DNA of 5,735 nt from Oscillospiraceae bacterium (lineage in GTDB: Bacteria > Bacillota > Clostridia > Oscillospirales > Ruminococcaceae), in NCBI GenBank assembly GCA_900752625.1, contig CAADWC010000288.1:1-5735 (forward strand), written 5' to 3'. The notes beneath the pieces are model-generated. The model searched no databases. It saw only the letters and a program-made list of their open reading frames with translations, and was not told the origin of the DNA. Below are positions 1-5,735 of the stretch, one piece after another; the first letter of the stretch is position 1; each line of letters begins with the position of its first letter. The position numbers and the translations under genes were made by a program.

Positions 1-798
1 AATCGTCATAGGCCCTACGCCTCCGGGAACCGGAGTAATATAGCCCGCCTTATCCTTGCAGTCGTCAAAATCCACGTCTCCGCAGAGCTTGCCGTTCTCG
101 TCGCGGTTCATGCCTACGTCGATAACCACTGCGCCCTCCTTTATATAGTCGGAGGTTATCATTTTAGCTCTGCCGACTGCGGCCACCAGAATATCTGCTC
201 TCTGACACACCTCTTTCAGATTTACAGTCTTTGAATGGCAGATAGTTACCGTTCCGCTCTTATGCAGCAGCAGCATTGCCTGGGGCTTGCCGACAATATT
301 GCTGCGTCCGATAACAACGCACTCTTTTCCGGCAATTTCCGTACCAGTAGACGCAATAAGCTCCATTACTCCGGCCGGAGTGCAGGGCAGAAAGCTGTAA
401 TCGCCTATCATTATCTTTCCTACATTTACCGGATGGAATGCGTCAACATCTTTTTCAGGCAGAATATTGTTTATGATGACCTTATCGTCAAGATGCTTCG
501 GAAGAGGAAGCTGTACCAATATTCCGTTCACCTTATCGTCGGCGTTCAGCTGCTTAACCAGCTCCAGCAGCTGCTCCTCGGTAGTATTCTCCGGAAGCGC
601 ATACTCATATGAATTAAAACCTACCTCTTCACATGCGCGCTTCTTGTTTCGCACATAAACCTTTGAAGCTGGATCTTCGCCTACTATAACAACCGCAAGC
701 CCTACCTCGATCCCCTGCTCTTTAAGCGCCGCCGTTTCGGCCTTAATACGCTCCTTAACCTGTGCAGATACTGCTTTTCCGTCAATAATCTTACTCAT
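1..798 (-). CDS. folD: Bifunctional methylene-THF dehydrogenase / methenyl-THF cyclohydrolase (partial, 3' end outside window)
   Basis: FolD interconverts 5,10-methylene-, 5,10-methenyl- and 10-formyl-tetrahydrofolate in the cytosol, feeding purine and formyl-Met synthesis. The first 266 residues are read, starting [10 protein letters not shown], and the frame runs off the left edge; about 15-20 residues should be missing from a typical length of 280-290. Seen in order: [13 protein letters not shown] at 48-60, with Tyr48 and the catalytic Lys52; QLPLP at 96-100; KDVDAFHP at 116-123; CTPAG at 139-143; the NADP-binding GRSNIVGKP at 164-172; and [10 protein letters not shown] at 256-265. All key positions are intact. 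The ATG at 798 overlaps the lgt stop (ATGAGTAA, 8 bp) with GGAGG upstream, so translation is coupled to lgt. No separate promoter is seen. The link to lgt looks like operon economy rather than shared chemistry. Confidence 0.96.
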   Translation of the reverse strand, partial: MSKIIDGKAVSAQVKERIKAETAALKEQGIEVGLAVVIVGEDPASKVYVRNKKRACEEVGFNSYEYALPENTTEEQLLELVKQLNADDKVNGILVQLPLPKHLDDKVIINNILPEKDVDAFHPVNVGKIMIGDYSFLPCTPAGVMELIASTGTEIAGKECVVIGRSNIVGKPQAMLLLHKSGTVTICHSKTVNLKEVCQRADILVAAVGRAKMITSDYIKEGAVVIDVGMNRDENGKLCGDVDFDDCKDKAGYITPVPGGVGPMTI

Positions 799-2083
799 TC
801 CTGTCATCCTCCGCTTCAGTATTGGTTTTATCGTCAGAGTCCCGCGCTTCTTCGGTATCATTATTTGAAGCTTCTTCCTCTGTTTCATCGTCTTCCAGAA
901 TAGACTTATATCCGTTGCTTTCATCAGAAGCTTCACTGTCTTGGGTTTGCGGCAGCTCCTGCTTGGCATTTTTCCCGTACTTTTCGTCGTATTCCTTCTG
1001 CAGCTCGGCAAAGCTTTCGCCCTTTGCCTTTGCTTCCTTTATCTTAGCCTTAAGCTCTTTCTTGCCCTTTCTTATCTCGTCGTAATTTTCATACTGAGCA
1101 AGCTGAGCTTTGGAAAGTTCGGTATCGCAGAAAAGCCTGTAATCATCACGTCTTTTTACCATGCTTCTCAGTACGATGATAAGCACTATTGAAGCAAGTA
1201 CGCAGGTTCCGGCTACAAGCTGGGAAACCTTTATGTTAGCAAGATAAAGCGAATCGGTTCTGGTGGCCTCGATAAAGAATCTTCCGAAGCCATACCATCC
1301 GATATACATAAGAAAGACCTCTCCGTCAAATTTGCGGCGTTTCATGTACAAATGCAGCAAAACGAAACCTATAATGCACCAGATAGATTCATAGAGAAAG
1401 CATGGATGAACCGGCGCATATGAAGATACAGTTCCGCCAAGATCGTCGTAGTGATCGGCTATATAATTCATTGTAGTGCTGCTCATCATTCCCCATGGAA
1501 GGTCGGTATTTCCTCCGAACGCTTCCTGATTAAAAAAGTTTCCCCATCTTCCTACTGCCTGTCCTATAAGAAAACACGGAGCCACAACGTCCAGCAGAGC
1601 CGTAAGCTTTAACTTCCTTAGCTTTGCAATTATTCCGCCTACAATAACAGCGCCTATAACGCCTCCGTAGATTGCAAGCCCTCCGTCTCGGAAATTGAAA
1701 AACTGGTTCATTGACATTTCCGAATTAAATACAATATAGTAAAGCCTTGCACCGAATATTGCTCCTACCAGACCTCCTATAACCGCATCGGTAGCCCTGT
1801 CAGGATCGATCCCTACTGATCTCAGCTTTTTGAAGCCGTAGATCATAGCCAACAGAATTCCGAGAGCTATAAGAAAACCGTACCAGTAAATACAAAAATC
1901 CGTTCCCGGAATCTTGAACATTACTCTGTCAATGGAAAATCCCTCTTTAAAAATACTGTCTTCGTTTCCCAGGTTAGGAAAAAAGACCTTATCGGGGTTA
2001 TCAAGGATCTTTTCCCTCATTTCCTCGCTTACGTCTTTTGCGAGAAGCTGTAAAAGCTGCGTCATAAGTACGCCCATGCTCAT
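791..2083 (-). CDS. lgt: Prolipoprotein diacylglyceryl transferase with long charged C-terminal tail
   Basis: Lgt is an integral membrane enzyme that moves a diacylglyceryl group from phosphatidylglycerol to the lipobox cysteine of prelipoproteins, the first step of lipoprotein maturation. The family signature [13 protein letters not shown] is at residues 178-190, with YWYG at 66-69, HPCFLYE at 226-232 and GRFFIEATR at 267-275. About seven hydrophobic segments lie between residues 62 and 306. The motif GGLAIYGG (134-141) has Tyr where E. coli Lgt has the important His103. The protein has 430 residues against the usual 260-300. Residues 308-430 are an extra tail: a Lys/Glu/Ala-rich stretch likely to be helical or coiled-coil (about 322-370), then an acidic, disordered-looking end. 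By E. coli topology the tail is cytosolic. The start is uncertain: ATG codons at 2083, 2077, 2065 and 2020 are all in frame, none with a good ribosome binding site. The frame is open back to a TAA at 2132-2134 with no other ATG, GTG or TTG. The end overlaps folD by 8 bp. Confidence 0.93.
   Translation of the reverse strand: MSMGVLMTQLLQLLAKDVSEEMREKILDNPDKVFFPNLGNEDSIFKEGFSIDRVMFKIPGTDFCIYWYGFLIALGILLAMIYGFKKLRSVGIDPDRATDAVIGGLVGAIFGARLYYIVFNSEMSMNQFFNFRDGGLAIYGGVIGAVIVGGIIAKLRKLKLTALLDVVAPCFLIGQAVGRWGNFFNQEAFGGNTDLPWGMMSSTTMNYIADHYDDLGGTVSSYAPVHPCFLYESIWCIIGFVLLHLYMKRRKFDGEVFLMYIGWYGFGRFFIEATRTDSLYLANIKVSQLVAGTCVLASIVLIIVLRSMVKRRDDYRLFCDTELSKAQLAQYENYDEIRKGKKELKAKIKEAKAKGESFAELQKEYDEKYGKNAKQELPQTQDSEASDESNGYKSILEDDETEEEASNNDTEEARDSDDKTNTEAEDDRNE
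808..812 (-). promoter_or_regulatory. Ribosome binding site of folD inside the end of lgt
   Basis: GGAGG on the minus strand lies 9 nt before the ATG at 798. An in-frame ATG at 807 directly abuts the GGAGG and is too close to use, so 798 is the preferred start. Confidence 0.75.
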
Positions 2084-2106
2084 AATACGCTGTCGCTGCC
2101 GAATTC

Positions 2107-2127
2107 CTACGGCATGGGCTTTCCTCC
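2107..2127 (-). promoter_or_regulatory. Strong ribosome binding site plus two-codon ORF (Met-Pro-stop) ahead of lgt
   Basis: On the minus strand GGAGG (2123-2127) is followed after 7 nt by ATG CCG TAG (2115-2107). Spacing and strength are ideal, yet the ORF ends after one proline codon. It is out of frame with lgt, whose first ATG is 23 nt past the TAG. It may be a leader mini-ORF acting by termination and re-initiation, or a chance ATG; there is no better ribosome binding site closer to lgt. Confidence 0.35.
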
Positions 2128-2151
2128 ATTCTTAATATGATTTTCAGCAAA

Positions 2152-2164
2152 GGGGCGTCGCCCC
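2152..2164. other. GC-rich perfect palindrome/hairpin in the ymfH-lgt gap
   Basis: GGGGC-GTC-GCCCC gives a 5-bp all-GC stem with a 3-nt loop. On the minus strand it is followed by TTTGCTG, only three T, so at most it is a weak or leaky terminator between ymfH and lgt. A short GC-rich palindrome in an otherwise moderate-GC spacer could also belong to a dispersed intergenic repeat, which cannot be tested within one window. Confidence 0.5.
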
Positions 2165-2180
2165 GGAAATTTAAACACAA

Positions 2181-2200
2181 CCGTCTCCTTTTCAAGACGG
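2181..2200. other. Hairpin in the ymfH-lgt gap (6-bp stem)
   Basis: CCGTCT (2181-2186) and AGACGG (2195-2200) form a 6-bp stem with an 8-nt loop on either strand. On the transcribed minus strand it is followed by TTGTG rather than a T-run, so it is not a convincing terminator. It may be a processing or mRNA-stability element in the ymfH-lgt spacer. Confidence 0.45.
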
Positions 2201-2270
2201 AGTTTATCTGTATCTGATTCCAGCCGATATCGCACACAGCCGCAGATCAGCTTGTGCAGCACCGCACTAA

Positions 2271-3560
2271 TCACCCGGCATGATTATTGATTACGGAGAG
2301 AGCCGCTTTCGAAGCGTCGAACAGCACTCCGAAGGCTTCGCAAATATCCTCAAAGTGCAATTTAGCAAGTATGTCTGAAGCAGTAAATGCATCGGTTCCC
2401 TGCAAATGATTCTCAAACATCGTTTCAGCACAGTTCTCAACGTTATTGAAGCCTCTTATCATCGAGCCATAGCGAGATTTCTGTATAATCTCAAACAAAC
2501 GACGATCAAGCCCTCCGTTCCCGGCTTTTTCTATCCTCTGCAAACAGCGCTTAAACACCTCGTCGGGATCTCTGGACTCTCCGCTGCATATACAGCTGAA
2601 AAAGCCCTCCTCAGCATTGAACACCTCAAAAGAGAAAGAGGAATTTATAAGACCCTCTTCAAAAAGTTCCTTATACCAGGTCGTCAGAGAACCGAAAAGC
2701 ATCTGAAGCAATATTCCTGCGCATACTTCCATCTTAACCATTTCAGTGCCCTTGAAGGCAGGACATTTAAATCCGATTGAAAACAAAGGAGTTCCTACTG
2801 TATATTCTGCACTGACCCGTCTTTTCACGATTTCCGCCGGTTCCTCCGGAAAAGTAACCTCAAGTCTTTTATCCTCGGCAGGAATAAGGCATCTGTCGCA
2901 TAATTCGATCACCTTGTCCTCGTCAACGTTTCCTGCGATACACAACGCCATATTATGCAGATTATAGAATGTATAATAACATTTATACAGCAGCTCCGGA
3001 GTTATCTGTTGGATAGAATCCACAGTTCCTGCAATATCGATTTTCACGGGATGATTGTGATACATTGCTCCGAGAAGATTGAAAAAACAGGCTCTGTCGG
3101 GTGAATCGCTGCTCATTTTGATTTCCTGAGCAATTATGCCGCGCTCCTTTTCTACGTTTTCTTCAGTAAAGTAGGGCTTCTGAACAAAGCTCAGCAATAT
3201 CTCGAGAGATTTCTCGTAATTTTCGGAACAGCTGAAGGTATACGCCGTTTCGCAGAACGATGTGAAAGCGTTGGCAGACGCCCCCGTTTTTGCATAGAGT
3301 TCAAAAACATCGCAGTCTTCGTTTTCAAAAAGCTTGTGCTCAAGATAATGGGCTATTCCGTCCGGCACATTTATGAAATCGCCTGTATCCACGGTCCTGA
3401 AACGATTATTTACAGAGCCGTATTTTGTTCCGAACAAAGCTTCCGTAGTAGTAAAACCGTCCATTTTCCATACAAGAACGTCAAGCCCTGATGAATGATG
3501 AATAAGGGAATATTTATCTCCCGTTCTTTGACTTGAAATTATTTCTTTAGTATAGCTCAA
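2271..3560 (-). CDS. ymfH: M16-family zinc metallopeptidase YmfH
   Basis: A 429-residue M16 peptidase that should be the catalytic partner of YmfF. The inverted zinc motif HYLEH occupies residues 71-75 (His71, Glu74 as catalytic base, His75). The third ligand is probably Glu146 in AQEIKM, 71 residues on and within the usual spacing. Nearby segments typical of the YmfH group include TKYGSVNN (45-52), VPDGIAHYLEHKLFE (65-79), GASANAFTSF (93-102) and HPVKIDIAGTV (170-180). The C-terminal half reads YKELFEEGLINSSFSFE (296-312), without the R/Y pair that YmfF has. No signal peptide or transmembrane segment is present, so it is predicted cytosolic. The start is TTG, overlapping the ymfF stop as TTGA, with a strong ribosome binding site; translational coupling and 1:1 expression are likely. 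The substrate is unknown. B. subtilis ymfH is associated with EF-P 5-aminopentanol modification, which is family knowledge only. The length is normal for the family. Confidence 0.92.
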   Translation of the reverse strand: MSYTKEIISSQRTGDKYSLIHHSSGLDVLVWKMDGFTTTEALFGTKYGSVNNRFRTVDTGDFINVPDGIAHYLEHKLFENEDCDVFELYAKTGASANAFTSFCETAYTFSCSENYEKSLEILLSFVQKPYFTEENVEKERGIIAQEIKMSSDSPDRACFFNLLGAMYHNHPVKIDIAGTVDSIQQITPELLYKCYYTFYNLHNMALCIAGNVDEDKVIELCDRCLIPAEDKRLEVTFPEEPAEIVKRRVSAEYTVGTPLFSIGFKCPAFKGTEMVKMEVCAGILLQMLFGSLTTWYKELFEEGLINSSFSFEVFNAEEGFFSCICSGESRDPDEVFKRCLQRIEKAGNGGLDRRLFEIIQKSRYGSMIRGFNNVENCAETMFENHLQGTDAFTASDILAKLHFEDICEAFGVLFDASKAALSVINNHAG

Positions 3561-4843
3561 TTACCGGCACCTCCCTCGTTTGGTTTAAGAACATAAACCG
3601 TATCAAGTTCAAAACGCTTGGCAGAATTTATAACATCCTCTCTTGTAACTGACATTATCAGTTCAGCCGCATTATCAGGAGAGTATGAAGTTCCTCTTAC
3701 AAACTGATAAAAATACCAGGCATTCATATCGCCCACCGAATCGTAATTTGAGCGGAAAGCTCCCGAAACATACAGCTTTGTATTATAAAGCTCTTCATCG
3801 GTAAAATCACCGTTTTTCATAGCTTCAAGCTGTTTTATTATCTCTTTTTCAGCTGTCGGTATCTTATCCGTATCTACTCCGCTGTCTACAAGCATTGTGT
3901 TTTTTCCTTCAATAAGTCCTGCGGCGCAATAGTAGCAAAGCGAAAGCTTTTCACGAACATTCACAAACAGCTTTGAGGTAGGCGAGCCGCCGAACATTGC
4001 ACACATAACTTTTTCGGCGTAAATGTCGGGCTTAGCTGCTCCGGATTTAAAAGCCATTACCATTTTGGCCTGTGATATATCCATAGCTTCCTCCTCAGAA
4101 GCATGTCTGCTCTTGCATGGCGAAGGAGCGTAAAATACAGGCTCACACACATGGTTCCTGTCAAGTCCGGCAAAAGCTTCAAGCACTCGTTCTTCCAGCT
4201 TTTTCGTATCCTGACCGCCGCAGAAGGTTATGTCTACAGCCGCCTGAGACAACATAGCCCGATATGCTTCAGACAGATCCTCAAGCGTAACTTTCTTCGC
4301 AGTTTCAACCGTTCCCATCGCCGGATAAGCGCATGGTTCGTTTTCAAATATTATCTGCCCGGCTCTCCACAAAGCGTACTGCCGCTTGTTGTTGACCGAG
4401 CTTTCAATCTGATCTATAAGCTCCTGTCTGCGAAGCTGAAAATATTTTTCGCTGAAATGTCCGTTTTCAAGGTGAGGATCAAATATACAGTCAAGCAGCA
4501 GCTGAACGGCGGTCAGAGAAATTACCTCAACGCCGATAGTATATTCATCTCCTATAAAATTTATCGAAAGACCTGCAGTCTGATAATCTCCGACTCTGTA
4601 TGAAAATGCGTTGATAGACGAGCCGTAAAGCTCTGCAGTCCTTTCGGTAAGCTGTTCTCTGGAGGGATATCTGCGGTTGGAGGTTGCAAGCAGATCCACC
4701 AGGAGCGAATAAGCCGACGAAGTTTCTTCCCTCAACGGAAGAATAAAACGTATAACGATACAGCCGGATTTGAATTTCCTGTCTTTTATAGAGGAAACAG
4801 TTATTCCGCCCGGGCAGCTCTTATGTTCAAATAAATCAGACAT
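3557..4843 (-). CDS. ymfF: M16-family peptidase-like protein YmfF (non-zinc subunit)
   Basis: A 428-residue protein of the M16 (pitrilysin/insulinase-like) superfamily with two M16 halves of about 200 residues each. The first half lacks the zinc motif: where HxxEH is expected, near residues 45-52, it reads YSLLVDLL, so it is probably not catalytic by itself. The second half has the conserved loop FGGSPTSKLF and VREKLSLCY at about 284-304, giving the Arg297 and Tyr304 that correspond to the R/Y pair of the partner subunit in two-subunit M16B proteases. There is no signal peptide or membrane segment, so it should be cytosolic. The ATG is supported by AAGGAG at 8 nt and a promoter about 50 bp upstream. 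The next gene overlaps by 4 bp and carries the intact zinc site. In Bacillus subtilis the ymfF and ymfH genes are associated with 5-aminopentanol modification of elongation factor P; whether that role holds here cannot be told from the window. The symbol is by homology and is sometimes written yfmF in databases. Confidence 0.87.
   Translation of the reverse strand: MSDLFEHKSCPGGITVSSIKDRKFKSGCIVIRFILPLREETSSAYSLLVDLLATSNRRYPSREQLTERTAELYGSSINAFSYRVGDYQTAGLSINFIGDEYTIGVEVISLTAVQLLLDCIFDPHLENGHFSEKYFQLRRQELIDQIESSVNNKRQYALWRAGQIIFENEPCAYPAMGTVETAKKVTLEDLSEAYRAMLSQAAVDITFCGGQDTKKLEERVLEAFAGLDRNHVCEPVFYAPSPCKSRHASEEEAMDISQAKMVMAFKSGAAKPDIYAEKVMCAMFGGSPTSKLFVNVREKLSLCYYCAAGLIEGKNTMLVDSGVDTDKIPTAEKEIIKQLEAMKNGDFTDEELYNTKLYVSGAFRSNYDSVGDMNAWYFYQFVRGTSYSPDNAAELIMSVTREDVINSAKRFELDTVYVLKPNEGGAGN
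3570..3574 (-). promoter_or_regulatory. Ribosome binding site that decides the TTG start of ymfH
   Basis: GGAGG, within GAGGGAGGT on the minus strand and inside the end of ymfF, lies 9 nt before the TTG at 3560. It supports a TTG start, since the first in-frame ATG is residue 33 and would remove conserved N-terminal sequence. Confidence 0.8.
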
Positions 4844-4851
4844 AAGCTAAT

Positions 4852-4857
4852 CTCCTT
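4852..4857 (-). promoter_or_regulatory. Ribosome binding site of ymfF
   Basis: AAGGAG on the minus strand lies 8 nt before the ATG at 4843, the ideal spacing, and fixes that start. Confidence 0.85.
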
Positions 4858-4895
4858 AATTTTGATTCTGCAATACGCAGTTACAAACAAATAAT

Positions 4896-4924
4896 ATTAT
4901 AGCACATCCATTTAAAAATTACCA
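4896..4924 (-). promoter_or_regulatory. Predicted sigma-A promoter for ymfF, extended -10
   Basis: On the minus strand a perfect TATAAT (4896-4901) is preceded by TGC (4902-4904), giving the extended -10 form TGnTATAAT. At 17-bp spacing the -35 position (4919-4924) reads TGGTAA, which matches TTGACA at only 3 of 6 positions. The weak -35 fits with the extended -10 compensating. The expected transcription start is near 4889, leaving a leader of about 45 nt before the ymfF start. No operator palindrome is evident. It is the best promoter in the window and probably drives the block down to folD. Confidence 0.75.
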
Positions 4925-4969
4925 CAGTTTTCACAAGAATTTCATTCTAATTAAATTGGTCGTTACTCT

Positions 4970-5735
4970 TTAACGGGCAAAAAGTACGTTTTTCTCTCCC
5001 GCCGCCTGCTGTAATTCTTTCAGCATATCCTTTGTAAGATTCACGAACGGAGCAGATTTTAAAGCGGTAGTTTTGTTCAGGTCGGCAAAATATACAGCAA
5101 GCCTGTTTCTGCCCTCACCGCCTGAAACTGCGATCCTTTTGATTTTTTCTATCAGCGCTTTGTCGCCTGAATAAACTCTCACGCAGATATTCCTGCTCAT
5201 AGCCTGCTCCTCAAAACGCTGTACGGTTTCCGCAAGCTCGCATATAAGCTTGGGATTCTCGTCCTCCTTAACTGAGATCTTTCCGGATATATGAACTACC
5301 GAGCCGTTTTTCAGAATCGATGAAGCGATCTGATAAACATTCGGAAAAACTATTATCTCCACAGAACCCGTTCTGTCTTCCGCCTGAACAAAGCACATTA
5401 TTTCGCCTTTTTTTGTTTTTAAATTCTTGACATGCGTTATCATCGCAACGATATCCACCGTATCTCCGTCCAGGTAACCCTTGACGTTTTCAGAGGAATA
5501 CTGGTGAATATCGGAGATCTCAGAACACTTTGAAGCATATGCAACCGGCATATACTCGTCAAGGGGATGTCCGGAAATGTACATTCCCAGCGCCTCATGC
5601 TCAAATTCCAGAAGAGTTGCATGAGAATACTCCTCTGCCGGCTCGATGGTCTTATCCGTATATCCGGCAGTTCCCATTCCGAAGAAATCAAGCTGTCCTG
5701 CAAGATTGGCTCGGCTGTCCTGTGCTGCCGACTGC
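4970..5735 (-). CDS. dnaE: DNA polymerase III alpha subunit, C-terminal part (partial, 5' end outside window)
   Basis: This is the replicative polymerase subunit DnaE. Only the last 254 residues are present; the reading frame runs open off the right edge, so the polymerase core and most of the protein lie outside. Seen in the fragment: QLDFF at fragment residues 14-18, a good match to the beta-clamp binding consensus; the family hallmark GxYISGHPLDEY near residues 50-61; an OB-fold (tRNA_anti type) at about 92-172; and a short C-terminal domain ending in KNVLFAR. In the family, the internal clamp-binding motif sits between the helix-hairpin-helix region and the OB-fold, exactly as here. An apparent start at 5677 is only an internal Met, because the frame and the QLDFF motif continue upstream of it. 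The gene ends in TAA with no GC-rich terminator behind it. Firmicutes often carry PolC as well, so DnaE may share the replication work; that is family knowledge, not visible here. Confidence 0.95.
   Translation of the reverse strand, partial: QSAAQDSRANLAGQLDFFGMGTAGYTDKTIEPAEEYSHATLLEFEHEALGMYISGHPLDEYMPVAYASKCSEISDIHQYSSENVKGYLDGDTVDIVAMITHVKNLKTKKGEIMCFVQAEDRTGSVEIIVFPNVYQIASSILKNGSVVHISGKISVKEDENPKLICELAETVQRFEEQAMSRNICVRVYSGDKALIEKIKRIAVSGGEGRNRLAVYFADLNKTTALKSAPFVNLTKDMLKELQQAAGEKNVLFAR

Noticed and set aside
235..612. Plus-strand ORF of 125 residues opposite folD
   Set aside because: It lies entirely antisense to a well conserved folD reading frame and shows no recognisable domain; it is a shadow of folD codons.
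2145..2164. GC palindrome as an intrinsic terminator between ymfH and lgt
   Set aside because: On the transcribed strand only three T follow the 5-bp stem, too few for a confident terminator call.
2001..2237. Minus-strand ORF of 78 residues across the ymfH-lgt gap
   Set aside because: It runs out of frame into lgt, is very rich in Arg/Lys, has no ribosome binding site at its start and overlaps both hairpins; more likely non-coding.
4103..4603. Plus-strand ORF of 166 residues opposite ymfF
   Set aside because: Antisense to an intact gene, low-complexity composition, no motif; a shadow.
4927..4935. GTTTTCACA, 8 of 9 match to a DnaA box (TTWTNCACA)
   Set aside because: A single degenerate match in an AT-rich spacer with no cluster of boxes; expected by chance, and it does not mark an origin.
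4936..4960. AT-rich inverted repeat after dnaE as a terminator
   Set aside because: The stem is about 5 A/T pairs with a 10-nt loop and no good T-run; it would be unstable.
1..5735. Search for tRNA, rRNA, CRISPR, insertion sequences, riboswitches and toxin-antitoxin pairs
   Set aside because: The window is almost filled by five housekeeping-type genes; no repeats with spacers, transposase, tRNA-like fold or riboswitch core was recognised by eye.

Overview
The window looks like part of a chromosome from a low-to-mid GC Firmicute, most likely a gut-type clostridium of the Ruminococcus/Oscillospiraceae kind. The reasons are the sigma-A-type promoter, the strong GGAGG ribosome binding sites, the YmfF/YmfH-type peptidase pair and the clostridial flavour of DnaE, Lgt and FolD. 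The genus assignment is inference. Nothing in the window suggests a phage, plasmid, transposon or defence island.

All five recognisable genes lie on the minus strand, so they read from high to low coordinates. In order of transcription they are: the 3' end of dnaE (DNA polymerase III alpha, cut by the right edge); a 126-bp AT-rich gap with a good promoter for the next gene; ymfF and ymfH, two M16-family peptidase-like proteins that overlap by 4 bp; a 187-bp gap with two small hairpins and a two-codon ORF; lgt (prolipoprotein diacylglyceryl transferase) with a long charged C-terminal tail; and folD, which overlaps lgt by 8 bp and is cut by the left edge about 15-20 residues before its expected end.

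The overlaps ymfF/ymfH and lgt/folD indicate translational coupling. The whole ymfF-ymfH-lgt-folD block may be one operon from the promoter near 4900, because no convincing terminator separates the members. The two M16 proteins are complementary. YmfH keeps the zinc motif HxxEH, while YmfF has lost it but keeps the conserved Arg/Tyr pair of the partner subunit, so they probably form one heterodimeric protease. Lgt acts in the membrane on lipoprotein precursors, FolD in cytosolic one-carbon metabolism, and DnaE in replication. They share no single pathway, so this is a housekeeping neighbourhood.

I do not see a clearly new biological system. The points most worth a second look are the M16 pair next to lgt, the roughly 120-residue charged tail on Lgt, and the odd 5' end of lgt. 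There the only strong ribosome binding site serves a Met-Pro-stop mini-ORF rather than the lgt start.
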